In this document: positions 11,955 through 22,509 of the stretch, piece by piece
Numbering within the stretch: the first letter of the stretch is position 1
Layout of the letters: every line of letters begins with the position of its first letter
Assembly (NCBI GenBank): GCA_003254885.1
Contig: QANT01002490.1
Coordinates: 1 to 31,841 of the forward strand
Length of the DNA: 31,841 bases
Direction: 5' to 3'
Origin: Purshia tridentata
Taxonomy: Eukaryota > Streptophyta > Magnoliopsida > Rosales > Rosaceae
The notes under the pieces: model-generated
The model's input: only the letters and a program-made list of their open reading frames with translations
What the model was told of the DNA's origin: nothing
Database searches by the model: none
Made by a program: the position numbers and the translations under genes

Positions 11955-13106
11955 AGTCTCTGTTGTATACCTCCTACAAATAACTTATTTGTATACCTTC
12001 ACCCGTAGCCCACTTTCATGTAATTTTTCCAAATTCGAACCGTCTATATTTTAGAACTATATTCATAGATCATCATTATAAAAAATAAAAGAGTAAATAT
12101 TTTTCCATATTTGTAGGCAGCTAAATTTTTTTTAGTGAGTGAGCTCAACCATATATATATATACAAAAAGTCTCTGTTGTATACCTCCTACAAATAACTT
12201 ATTTGCATACCTTCACCCGTAGCCCACTTTCATGTAATTTTTTCAAATTCGAACTGTCTATATTTTAGAACCATATTCATAGATCATCATTATAAAAAAT
12301 TAGTCAAATTAAAAACCATTTGCCTATCTAACTTTGATCAAACGAATAGACGAACCAAATATTTTCGGGGAAACTGTTTATATGTTTGATCAAAGTTAGA
12401 TAGGTAAATGATTTCCGATTTGGCTAATTTTTGCAAGGATGATCTATGAATAGAGGTCTTAAGAATAGAAGTTCGGATTGTTATAAAATTACATGGGAAT
12501 GGACTATGGGTGAAGGTATACAAATAAGTTATTTGTATACGGTATATGGCAGAGCCTTGCTCTATATATATATATTCATCATATTTACTTACATTGTGGC
12601 TTTTAATGGTGTTTTGTTCAACCATTGAACATTCTCTATTTTAGGTATGCAAAATTTGTGGCTTACCCATGAAGTTAATATGTAAAAGATGACAGTAAGG
12701 GTTGATTTATGTACAGGTGAGAAGAACACGTATCAGTGAACGAATGAGGAAACTACAAGAGCTTGTCCCAAACATGGACAAGGTAGAATTTTCCCATAAG
12801 GATATGGGCTCAGATTTATTAATCTCTATTTCTTTTTTCTTTTTTTTTTGGAAACCAAAGGTATTTTTTGTTGTTCTTGGCAGCAAACAAACACTGCAGA
12901 CATGCTAGACTTGGCTGTTGAGTATATTAAAGACCTTCAGAAACAGTTCAAGGTATCAAATTAACAAGTTAAATCAAGAAAGCTTGCATGGACTAACATC
13001 ATTAATATAGTTTCTCTCACAATATTTTTTGCAGACTCTTAACGATATTCGAGCAAACTGCAAATGTTTGAAAGTACAGAAGCCAGTTTCAAATCAGATT
13101 GTGTGA
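10268..13106 (+). CDS. bHLH130: bHLH transcription factor (subfamily IX, FBH4/bHLH130-like), frameshifted in exon 2
   Basis: Six exons with GT-AG introns: 10268-10766, 11304-11610, 11692-11862, 12717-12782, 12884-12952, 13035-13106. Exon 1 has the family N-terminal motif GLLRFRSAPSSLFANF. Exons 3-6 encode the basic region (AKRGCATHPRSIAERVRR), helix 1, loop, helix 2 and the C-terminus ending NQIV. In Arabidopsis, FBH proteins bind E-boxes of CONSTANS and promote flowering. The oddity is in exon 2: the frame that enters (…SPSTNRWKGQNSFS, then RLPSSLG) differs by one base from the frame that leaves (LPQISDIGSE…, DNDEKLFSVAQ). Both halves match the family, so one G seems missing from the GGGG run at 11398-11401. 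Read literally, translation stops at TGA 11564-11566 (about 253 residues), before the bHLH domain. It is either a real null allele or pseudogene, or a homopolymer sequencing error. All splice sites and the downstream exons look intact. Confidence 0.88.
11861..12298. repeat. About 230-bp tandem duplication spanning the exon 3 donor of the bHLH gene
   Basis: Copy 1 starts at 11861 and copy 2 at 12091. Both begin GAGTAAATATTTTTCCATAT and continue through GGCAGCT, a GTGAGTGAGCTCAACC block, an AT microsatellite, and the TCTCTGTTGTATACCTCC segment. The repeat includes the last exon bases and the splice donor AGA|GTAAAT, so a second donor-like sequence lies at 12093. Copies differ mainly in AT-repeat length. 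Confidence 0.9.
12151..12576. mobile_element. Long foldback element in bHLH intron 3
   Basis: Two arms of about 193 bp are inverted copies of each other. The left arm is 12151-12343 (ending CTAACTTTGATCAAAC) and the right arm 12384-12576 (starting GTTTGATCAAAGTTAG), with a 40-bp spacer. Both arms carry the ACAAATAACTTATTTG segment and AT-repeat outer ends. A solo left-arm copy lies at 11921-12090 as part of the adjacent tandem duplication. No transposase. It is a foldback or MITE-like insertion of uncertain superfamily. Confidence 0.75.
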
Positions 13107-14422
13107 GGCCTTTCTGTACAGGAAATGAGGAAAGTGATGGAGGGAAGTGGATTGAAACCATGGCCACATACTATTTCTTTTATGCAGTGAAGATCAAGTA
13201 GAAAGGAGCTATATATATATATATATATTTATCAAAGCAAAAGAAATAGCAGAAAAAGAGCTATAAGAGATATTGTAGTTTTTAGTGGGTGTGATGTAGA
13301 ACAGTAGAAGGTGGGTAGATTTTGCACCAAAAGCATGGAGGGGCCAGGTCTTGTAAGCTAACAGGCCAGCGTTCCCATTACACAGTACTATATGAAATAA
13401 AGACAAAAGAATGTACAGGACATGTTCTCTAATAATGCAGTCCTTTCGATTTCAATCTTGTTGCATATCATTGTGTTGTGTATTTGTGGGAACATAGATA
13501 TTTCCATTTCAGGGTTACTTTTGTTGCTTATTTTGCTTTAATAATATCTCTCTAGTTTGTCCAAAAAGGAAACAAAACAAAAGTACATTTGTTTTTTGCT
13601 TTCAAACGATATTTAGAGAGAGGGTGTTCAAACCTAATTTTAGCACAAAATAAATGTGTTGAAGAAGAAATAAGATGCTATGCTTATTTTTGTTGTTGTC
13701 GATACTATGCTTTAATTGTATCCAAAATAACACCGTTTTAGGCTTTATATTCTTCAAAATAACACCGTTTTAGGCTTTGTATATAAAATAACGTCTTATG
13801 TTCAAAGTGATGTTGTTTTAGGTTTAAAATTAAATGTCTGAGTTTCAAATTTTTAATTTTAGAATTTAAACCAGCAAATAAAGAATTAAATTTTGAATTT
13901 CGATAAATTTCAAGAGTTAAAACATATAAAAATTTTGATTTCGGTAGAAATTTAGACTAAAACAATTAAAACTTTTAATAAAATTTTGATAATTTTGATT
14001 TGATAATATTTCTAGATCTCAAAAAAATGAAAATTTTGAAATTTAATTCTTTGCCAGCAGGAGGCCTCTCCCACGACCACAGTGAAAGTCTGAAACATTC
14101 CGACATAAGCATTATATTTGCACAACGCAATATGTTTCAATTGTTATGCTATTTTTAGATTGGATATATTATTATGAAAGTTGACTATCCTCTCTTTTTT
14201 GCCATTGAAGCTGACTATCTTTAATTATCTGGTGCCAACCTCATTGATGGTCTGAACTGCATGGACGACTTTAATTTTCTTGTCTTGGGCGCAGAGGATC
14301 CAAATCCCTATTTAAAAATAAAAAAGCAGTTATATCAACTTATCAAGCCATGATCTGATGACCCTCTTGCTTGTCCTTTTTTGGAAGACAAAAATGGATG
14401 GGTCTTTTATTTAGGTTTCTTT
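13107..14422. other. 3' UTR of the bHLH gene and intergenic spacer
   Basis: The first 350 bases resemble a 3' UTR and include a short AT repeat at 13210-13229. Around 13730-13790 a unit containing AAAATAACACCGTTTTAGGC occurs twice in a row, with a weaker third copy (GTGATGTTGTTTTAGG). From 13840 to 14040 the sequence is very AT-rich with repeated AATTTTGA motifs. No gene recognised. Confidence 0.4.
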
Positions 14423-14950
14423 AGAAAGGAATGGTCTTGGCTTTGCTAGAACATAGAAAATGGTTGCTCGTGAAGCTAATGGTCGTGATTTGTGATTCCT
14501 GTGAACGGAAAAGTGGCTTACGTAGGAAATATTGGCTTTATTCTATGCCCATATGAATATCAATATTTCTCGTAACTACGTTACCTTCTCCTCCAATCAT
14601 TTTTTATCCTTTTTTTTTTCATGATTCAAATTATTTTTTTTTTAGATCGTCCTACGTATCAACTAAATTAATAATTATTTAGTCAAAGAAAGGAATGGTC
14701 TTGGCTTTGCTAGAACATAGACAATGGTTGCTCGTGAAGCTAGGGTCGTGATTTGTGATTCCTGTGAACGGAAAAGTGGCTTACGTAGGAAGATATTGGC
14801 TTTATTCTATGCCCATATGAATATCAATATTTCTTGTAACTACGTTACCTTCTCCTCCAATAATTTTTTATCCTTTTTTTTTTTCATGATTCAAATTATT
14901 TTTTTTTTAGATCGTCCTACATATCAACTAAATTAATAATTATTTAGTCA
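14423..14950. repeat. 264-bp tandem duplication (two copies)
   Basis: Copy 1 (14423-14686) and copy 2 (14687-14950) start AGAAAGGAATGGTCTTGGCT and end at TTATTTAGTCA. They are almost identical with only a handful of substitutions and small indels. An open frame in copy 2 (14724-14936) is disrupted in copy 1 and shows no domain, so it is not called as a gene. Confidence 0.95.
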
Positions 14951-15035
14951 TTTAACTGTTATCAAATAAATACTCAACACTAAATTTAATCGTTATAAGA
15001 AAATCGTCTATTTATTTGATAACAATTGGATGATT
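14947..15035. repeat. Inverted repeat / stem-loop
   Basis: GTTATCAAATAAATA (14958-14972) is perfectly complementary to TATTTATTTGATAAC (15009-15023), and the match extends imperfectly outward to about 27 bp per arm. It directly abuts the 264-bp duplication. Possibly a small MITE remnant. Confidence 0.6.
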
Positions 15036-16490
15036 AAACAATTTTCAATTTGTTTGATATTTTACAAAGATTATCGTTAAAGGGTGATCTAGAAACCAAA
15101 TAGTCTGAATCATGTGATTACACTGTAGAATAAAAAATAAAAAAAAGAAGATGGAAGGAAAAAGTAGCTAGCATTCATCTCTTTTGTTGTTAGACTTGGA
15201 ATAGGATTAATTGGTTTTTTCTTACAGTCTTTCCCACACTTGATTCCCTTATGTTTTGTAGAGTGCTACTCATCTGAGGAACAAATTTTGAGATCAAGTG
15301 AACACTTATGAGTTATTGTATTCAAAAACTAAATTAATATAATGAGTTAATGAGTTATTAGTTTCAACGCTTACATATTGAATCCAACAATGATCATACC
15401 CTGTTTGAGTTTAATATATATATCATGCGTCAATGAGTTATTAATTTCAATACTTACAAATTCAATTTGACAATATTAGACATTATCCATCATAGTTTCT
15501 TTGTATCCTAAAGATTTGTATAACCTATTGATAGAGAATACACAAAATTTATTTCTATAATGCATTTTTTACATTTGTCATGGTATGAGATCTTGAGTTA
15601 TTGATTTTAACACTTACAAATTTAATACAACAATGACTATCTTTTCTCTCACGGTAGCTCAAAACTTGAATAATTTTTTTTTTCTCATTTGAGAAACTTT
15701 GTTAATTTCATTTATAAGATTTTGGTAGTTGACAGTGACATTGGATAGAGAGAATATTAGAATATAGAGTACTTGTAATTACATTTTTTTTATTACATCA
15801 TTTCCTACTCTTGTTACATATACAAGATTTTTGTGTTAAATTAGTGCAGCTACAATCCCTAATAGAAAAATGTGTTGGAGTTATGTGTCTTAGATGTTTG
15901 GATATATTTTGTTTTCTTTTGTACATGGATGAGATTTGAATATATAATCCAACTTTCATGTAAAAGGGTGACTGACGTGATATTATAAATAAAGATGAAA
16001 GATATTTGAGACATTAAGAACAAAGATTTGAAAGAGATAAAAAAGTGATGCTACGTCAACTATCCCTGTTACAAGAAAGTTTTTCTCACAACTTTACAAC
16101 TCAGGGGCAAAATGCCGGGCGACAATGTGTGCACAAGCCCCAACCCATCGAACGATTCGAACCCACTCATAGAATCTCAAAAGTAATAAAAATCAATGGC
16201 TGAGATCCTGCCACTTGTACCGAATTGGTTGTACAGGTAAATACACTGGAGCCTATTCTCATAGTGAACTTCAAAAAACCGTTAATGGGCCCCTCCGTAC
16301 TAACCGCTGCTTTCCCCGCCTCTATCTCCTCTCCCTCTCTTGTTCTCCACAAATGACAAAACCACCATCATCTCCACCTCCAACAATCTCTCATCTTCTT
16401 CTCAAACCCTAATTTTTCCGCAATTCCGATTCTCTCCCTCTCTCTTTCACTAATTTTCCGAACCTACCCCACAACCCCAACCCCCTGCTG
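15036..16490. other. Intergenic and promoter region of the Rab gene
   Basis: AT-rich sequence with loosely repeated phrases such as TTATTGATTTTAACACTTACAAAT (three diverged versions around 15355, 15435 and 15595). Pyrimidine-rich CTCCTCTCCCTCTC sequence from about 16315 marks the probable transcription start region of the Rab gene. No gene recognised. Confidence 0.35.
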
Positions 16491-16556
16491 CTTCTAGCTC
16501 ATTGTCTTCTCCGATCTGATCTGCTTCAGCAGCACAAGCTCTTCGAGTGCAATAAA

Positions 16557-16617
16557 ATGTACCCACATGAGTGAATCTGAAAAATTCGATATTGTTTTCA
16601 CATTTTTTGGGGTTTGA
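16557..16617 (+). promoter_or_regulatory. Two upstream ORFs in the Rab leader
   Basis: A 5-codon frame (16557-16574) and an overlapping 16-codon frame (16567-16617) both end before the Rab ATG at 16632. If transcribed they may modulate translation. That they lie within the mature leader is inferred. Confidence 0.35.
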
Positions 16618-16631
16618 TTGTGGTGAGGAGG

Positions 16632-19164
16632 ATGTCGAATTTGTACGGAGATTACAATCAGAAGATTGATTATGTGTTCAAAGTGGTGCTGATCGGAGAC
16701 TCGGCGGTCGGGAAAACACAGCTGCTTGCACGGTTTGCTAGGAATGAATTCAGTGTGGACTCGAAAGCCACTATTGGGGTTGAATTTCAGACAAAAACGC
16801 TTGTTCTCGATCGCAAGACCGTGAAGGCGCAGATTTGGGATACCGCTGGCCAAGAAAGGTGCGCCATTGCCTTAAATGATTTCCTGTTGTAGTGATCACA
16901 AGATCTTAATTGATTTTAGATGATGATGAAAGAATTGTTTAATTCTTGTTTATAGAAAATTTAGGATACCGAATGCTGTATATGTGTATATTGTTGCAAA
17001 TGCATACCCATTGAATGAATGGTAACAATAAAGGATGCATATCTCTAGTTGGATGGATCCAACGGTATTTGTTTTGGACTTTTTATTCCATTGTAAGTTG
17101 AAATTGATATGGATTTTAAAGATTGGATCTAATGCTTGGCGTAAAATTTTGATACTATCTTTTTGGTGAGGGGTAGAGTTTTATTGGAAACATAGGAATG
17201 AATGATGCTACATTTAAAGTAGCAAACAGATTTGGGGCAGTGAAACAGGTCCTCAGCTTGAAGACTTCATGTGAGTTCATAAATTAGAGATGATTTTGCT
17301 TTTTGTTTTTTAGGCACAATGCATAGTTGGAAATTAGCATATTCTGCTGCACTAAGTGAATACTACAAGTTCCAAGAAACCCAGTTCACTGGAATCAGAT
17401 TGCAAGGATTGATGCATACTACCATTAAAGGATATGATGTCCTCCATAAAGTTTCTCTAATATTAATAACTTGAATTTTATAAGCTTTCATCCAACTATG
17501 TCAAATCTTCACCTCAATGGTAAGGACTATAGTCTACAGCTCGGTGGGACTTCATATTTAAATCAAAATGATCAAATCTTATCTTAGGACTTTCAAAGTA
17601 TATATTTTAAGCCCTTGGTGCAGAGTTCTCAAAGAACAGAAAGTGTTCTTTCTTTTTTTTGTCTTTTTATTCTTGGGGGATTCAACTTCTGACTCTACAC
17701 CTTATTCTACATTGTTTTGTGCTGGCTCCGATTGCTTTCTTATTGCACAAGCAATCCTGTTCTGGAACCAATTGTAGACATTAGCATCATAAATTTGTCC
17801 ATGTTCTCTGAGTTCCATGGTTATCTCTTTGATCATCTTCTTGCATGGAGTTCTATTGCCTTCATAAAAAATGCACTTAAGTATTTGACACTGCTGCCTT
17901 GAATATAATCTGTGGCCACCAAATGCCATTAACTGATTGCAATAAAACTTTCCCAGCCTCATTCCAGAAAGATCCTGTTGGGTAGTGATGGCCTTATTCG
18001 CAAATGATGGTGTAGACAGAGATCTGTCACCTCAGGAGTTCCTTTGCTTGTCCAACATCACGTTCGTGTACAACCCTCCAACCCCATCTGGATTCTGTTC
18101 CTCTATTTGCATGCCCATCTGTTATCTCTGGGGTTTCTGTTGATTCTTTCACTCCATGTTCTTTCCTGCTTTTCCTTCACCCAGCCACCCCTCTAGAGAT
18201 GAATGGTTGTTTGGGAACTTGCGCACAGGAAATAATCTTATGTTTTGTTGTCTGCCATAGAATGCAGGTTTCTAGCAGAGTTGTTAGGGACTCTAATGCA
18301 CTCTGCGCAGATAGAAATAGATCTCGTCGATTGCTAATTTAGGACCCATTTCTTGGTATGACTAGTTCTCAGTGGTTTTCATTATAGATGTGCTATAAAT
18401 TGTTAAGTGCTTCCGGAGGATCTCGTAAATGGCAACTGAAAATTGATATTATCAACATATTTTATGATTCTGTGACAAATATGGATTTGTGAATACAGCT
18501 GCTTTTGCATGAAATCGACGAAAACTTGAAAATACTTTTATATTTCTGTTTATTTTTGTGAATCATAGCAATTTTTGAAACCCCCAAAGTTTCCTAATTA
18601 GCATCTCTCAGAGAAATCTTGGACTAACTCATTGCATTCTCTTTAACAATGTGCTTCTTTGGCAAAAGTTAAAGAGTTTAATTCTCAGAGAAACCTTGAA
18701 CTCATTTCCTTTTGTCTCTCTTCAGGTACAGAGCAGTCACGAGTGCATACTACCGAGGCGCAGTTGGAGCAATGCTGGTTTATGACATGACCAAGCGTCA
18801 ATCATTTGACCACATGGCTAGGTGGTTGGAGGAATTAAGGGGGCATGCTGATAAGAATATTGTTATAATGCTTATCGGCAACAAATGTGACTTGGGAAGT
18901 CTTCGAGCAGTGCCAACAGAAGATGCCCAGGAATTTGCTCAAAGAGAGAACCTATTTTTTATGGAGACATCTGCTCTTGAGGCCACCAATGTTGAAACTG
19001 CATTTTTAATGATTTTAATGGAGATATATCGGATAATGAGCAAGAAGACCCTTGCTGCCAACGAGAATGGCGGGGATTCGGGGCTTCTAAAGGGAACAGA
19101 AATTATTGTTCCTAGTCAGGAGTCGGATTCCGGGAAGGGTGGCTGCTGCTTTTCTGCCTCATAA
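16632..19164 (+). CDS. RABA4D: Rab GTPase, RABA4D type (Rab11 clade)
   Basis: Two exons, 16632-16858 and 18726-19164, encode 221 residues. The intron (1867 bp) splits the Arg codon of the GQER motif, the usual site in this clade. GTPase motifs are all present: GDSAVGKT (22-29), switch I TIGVEF (47-52), WDTAGQE (69-75), NKCD (128-131) and ETSAL (156-160). The C-terminus carries a CC pair at 216-217 for double geranylgeranylation. The N-terminus [18 protein letters not shown] matches RABA4D as I remember it. In Arabidopsis this GTPase acts on trans-Golgi/secretory vesicles at the pollen tube tip and recruits PI4-kinase beta. It cycles between GTP-bound membrane and GDP-bound cytosolic forms. 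The C-terminus is CC plus four residues (FSAS), slightly longer than the common CCXX/CCXXX pattern. The ATG at 16632 is chosen because it gives the family N-terminus. Confidence 0.95.
17500..18157 (-). pseudogene. WOX13: WOX13-type homeobox pseudogene, antisense inside the Rab intron
   Basis: On the minus strand the sequence follows the WOX13 protein in order but in shifting frames. It has a start-like ATG at 18157 with an immediate TGA (18151-18149), then [20 protein letters not shown], [16 protein letters not shown], and a homeodomain with [14 protein letters not shown] and NVYNWFQNR (17762-17782 encodes NVYNWFQ). After a stop come [13 protein letters not shown] and ENSAPRA. The homeodomain has lost the RWTPTPVQL part of helix 1 and reads RIACAI after WFQN. 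At least four stops and two frame changes make it non-functional. No intron interrupts the match, which suggests a processed (retroposed) copy. The 3' limit is approximate. A segment on the minus strand near 17300-17320 is A-rich and could be the old poly(A) tail, but this is unproven. Confidence 0.9.
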
Positions 19165-20501
19165 TTTTATTGAGCTCCATCCATTGTTTATTTTAATTTT
19201 AATTTTTTTGAGGAAATATGCTTGTTTAGGCTCCATCTGTTTCAACAAAGTATATATACTTCATAGAAAAAGAGATTGTTGGATGAGGAAGGCCACATGC
19301 ATCAGTGAACCTGCGATCTTCATATGTATGTTGTGGAAGTGTTTGTTGGTTGTGAAGTGAAAGAGATGAGGCACCTGCAACAAAAATTTCTGGAAAATGG
19401 CCTCCAATAACATATGAAATATGAAGCTCTTGTTCTTTGTTTAGAATATAGGATTTATTGTACAAAGTTCCTCAGAATTGATATTTGATTTGGATTTTGG
19501 GTCAGTTCAAGGAGAGCATTCAATGTTCTTTGGACCATCCTTGGTCAATAAATTTCAATAATCTCATCAAACAACTACTAACAGTTGAATATAAATATGG
19601 GTGACTGAGTCTTTTGATTGAGTGATTTCACCTTGGTAAACCTTCTCTTAAAGTAGTTGATATATCTTCAATGAATATGAATATTGAAGGTGTGTAGATT
19701 CTGCATGTACTCGATGAATAAAGAGAGCTTGTTTCTCACAGCAAGCCCAATGTGGGGTTGAAGTTCAAAACTTGAAACTTTTGCCAAAAATTGTATTCCC
19801 AATGCTGGGTTCAATTTGGCAATTTGGAAGTCGAACTCATAAAAAAAGAGGTATAGCAAGAGCTGTCAGCACATTTTTTTTAAATATTTGATCGTTGCTT
19901 GCCGTCCGAATTTTGGGCCAAAACAGAGATGATTTTTACCAAAATTTGAATATTTTCCTTCTCTATATATATGTAATATTGTGTTTGTGATTTTTACAAC
20001 ATTTCTCTATCAATTCAAATATTTTTATCAAAGTGCAAATTTTGTGCATTGCAAATATTTTTGTACAATTATGAAAGGTCCATCCAAATACTGGAATATC
20101 CATCCAACATGTTTGAAACATGATAAGACATTTTCATGTGTCTACCCATCTCCTTACCATGCTTTTAATCTTGGCCATGCTTCCTTCCACTTCTTTCTCT
20201 TTCTTTCTTTATTTATTCTCTATTACGGTCAAGATTAATGCATAGTAGCAAGATGAGTAGACAAATGGGTAGGGGATCATTGTCTGACATTAGAACCCTA
20301 CCTCGATCCTATGCGTGACATTACTACTCTCATCACCAATTAAACAAGTGTAAAGGAATATTAGTGAAGAGAATTAATTAAATCAAGGTATTTTAAAACA
20401 AAATTATTTTAGGTGTTAAAATAAAACTATTTAAATATATTCAATATTGGTCTCATTTTAAATATCTAATTAAAATGATTAAAATAATTAAATAATTAAA
20501 G
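19165..20501. other. Rab 3' UTR and intergenic spacer
   Basis: 3' UTR-like sequence to about 19570, including AATAAA at 19547. After that AT-rich spacer with no credible ORF or repeat. Confidence 0.4.
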
Positions 20502-20521
20502 TTGCAACTTGCAAGTTGCAA
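20502..20521. repeat. 20-bp perfect palindrome
   Basis: TTGCAACTTG is immediately followed by its exact reverse complement CAAGTTGCAA. GTTGCAACT- and GAGTTG-like words recur over the next 90 bases. Function unknown. Confidence 0.9.
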
Positions 20522-20704
20522 GGGGGATGCAACTCATTTTCCACTTTTGAGTTGTACTTTTGAGTTGAGCCCAAATGAGAGCTTGCAACTCCATAGCACA
20601 ACCATGTATATATATAGGGCTCGCATCACATTACTTGAATTAGAAATAAACTTTGAAATGAAAGTTGAAACCCATCAAAATTGGACCATGCATTGGGTTG
20701 TAGT

Positions 20705-21931
20705 CAAGGAATGTAATTTCGATTTCGAGGAAATTTTCGATGGAAATTTCGATCGAATTTCGATTTCGCTAGGGTTTAGACAAAAACGATGGAAATTGCT
20801 ATTAAACGACGGAAATTTTAAATAAAACTTTACCATATGCTTATTTAACATATTATATACTACATTTATAAAAAACATTGAAGGAATTAAACCATATTGT
20901 AGGTTTTACGTGATATAAAGTGAATATAATGCGTATTGCAGGTAAATTCCATTGAAAAAATATTACACTAATTAATAATTATATAAATAACATCTCAAAT
21001 GTACAAATTATACTATAATTTTAAATTATAAATTAAATAAGTATTCTAAAACTCCAAATATATAATAAAAACTCCAAATTAATTTAGTAGTCATATGATG
21101 ATCATATCACCAAGTTGTAACATAATTTGACATACATATTATGTAGACAACCACCAAATTAATTAAGTAGTCATATCACCAAGTGTTATATTAATATGAA
21201 TTTTTTGAAACTCCATTACCAAGTGATCAGCATGCCATTGGTTCTAAAATTGATTATGTTTGATGCATGCACAGTAAAGTCTCACTGTTTGAACTATGAT
21301 TAGTTGGTTCTTATATTAATACATATTTGACTTTTTTGGTTTGGTCCCACTCCCCTTTTTACTGCGCATGCCTGCTGCCCCCTTGATTTTTTTTTTCCTT
21401 CTCTTCTTCTTCCCCGTTCCCCCCCATCTTCTGAAGCTTTTAAGTTAACCTTTCCTTCTCTCTCACTCTCTCTCCTTGTCGCCTATCTGTCCGGCCACTT
21501 TCTGGCAATCTAAGACCACCAGTGGACTCCCCAAGCCGGCGCCAACACAACCCAGCCATCACCCAGCCCGGCTGGCCTCCCCAAGTGAGAAATCGCAGCC
21601 TCCTTTCGCCGCCTATTTTGGCTAATTCCGGCCACCTCCGAGGTCCAATCACCCATATTTTTTGTGGGTTTTTCTTCCCACACCATGGGCTTTCATTCCC
21701 CTAAGGTTTGAGGTGCCAATTTAGTGAAATTTTGATTTTGATTTTTAGGGCTTATGACAAATTTCGGAATTTTCGCCGAAATTTCAGAATTTCGGCAAAA
21801 TTTTTTGAAATTTCGACGAAATCATTGAAATTCAGACGAAAATCACTTGAATATGGCATTTCGTTTCGGACCCCCAAAAAAACGATAATTTCAGCGATAT
21901 TTCGCCGAAATTACTTAAATTTCATTCCTTG
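20705..21931. mobile_element. Complete non-autonomous hAT transposon with 8-bp target duplication
   Basis: The element begins CAAGGAATG (20705) and ends CATTCCTTG (21931), a 9-bp perfect terminal inverted repeat. It is flanked by the identical 8-mer GTTGTAGT at 20697-20704 and 21932-21939, the target-site size of hAT transposons. Both ends carry many AATTTCG/CGAAATT subterminal motifs, as in hAT elements. Total length 1227 bp. No transposase is encoded, so it would need a helper. The centre (about 21380-21700) is much richer in G and C than the rest and may be captured host sequence. Confidence 0.9.
21380..21705. other. GC-rich passenger segment inside the hAT element
   Basis: This block starts with a CTTCTTCTTCCCC pyrimidine leader-like stretch and continues into sequence rich in CCGGCC, CCACC and CCAAG. 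Its composition clashes with the AT-rich flanks. Short open frames exist on both strands (21440-21652 minus, 21522-21704 plus), none with a recognised domain. It looks like host DNA, perhaps a gene 5' end, taken up by the transposon; the source is unknown. Confidence 0.45.
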
Positions 21932-22109
21932 GTTGTAGTGGATGTAGGCTAATTCACATAACCACCTAAAATTGTATTGATTGCATAATATTCATGTTGA
22001 TTTTTGTCTATTAGATTTTTTATTAAAATGAGTCAATAATTATTTTTCGAATGAATGAATGATTATGAAGTTAATGAGTGTTAAAGTGTTAAAGTGTTAA
22101 ATTGTTTAA

Positions 22110-22484
22110 TAAAAATTGCAACAATAGGGGCAATATCGTCCTTAAACCTTAAAGCAACTCTTTATCCCGCTCAGAAGAAAATTCGAATATTTTGGACAAA
22201 ATTGTTGATTAAAATTGCACCAAGAACACTAAGGGCAATATCGTCCTTATATCTTTTGAAAACGTCTCGCTTATCCCGCTCTTAACAGGATTTGAATTTT
22301 TTTGAACCAGCATTAGCCAAAAAAAAAAAAAAAAAAAATATTTTGGACAAAATTGTTGATTAAAATTGCACACCAAGAACACTAAGGGCAATATCGTCCT
22401 TATATCTTTTGAAAACGTCTTGCTTATCCCGCTCTTAACAGGATTTGAATTTTTTTGAACGAGCATTAGCCAAAAAAAAAAAAA
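22110..22484. repeat. Tandem ~150-bp repeats upstream of UVI4
   Basis: Two near-identical units (22187-22337 and 22338-22484) begin ATATTTTGGACAAAATTG. They contain GGGCAATATCGTCCTTAT and TTATCCCGCTCTTAACAGG and end in an A-run. A shorter diverged third unit precedes them (about 22110-22186, with GGGGCAATATCGTCCTTAA and TTATCCCGCTC). The array ends about 220 bp before the mapped 5' leader intron of UVI4. Confidence 0.93.
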
Positions 22485-22509
22485 CAAAAGAAAAAGAAAT
22501 CGCACACTG

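Noticed and set aside
16148..16175. GGGTTCGAATCG on the minus strand, resembling a tRNA T-loop
   Set aside because: Flanking bases do not form the T stem, and no acceptor or anticodon arms could be found.
20502..20825. 107-codon frame overlapping the left end of the hAT element
   Set aside because: It crosses the target duplication and runs into the AATTTCG subterminal repeats, so it is not a gene.
21440..21652. 70-codon minus-strand frame in the GC-rich hAT centre
   Set aside because: No domain recognised; GC-rich DNA yields open frames by chance. The composition itself is reported instead.
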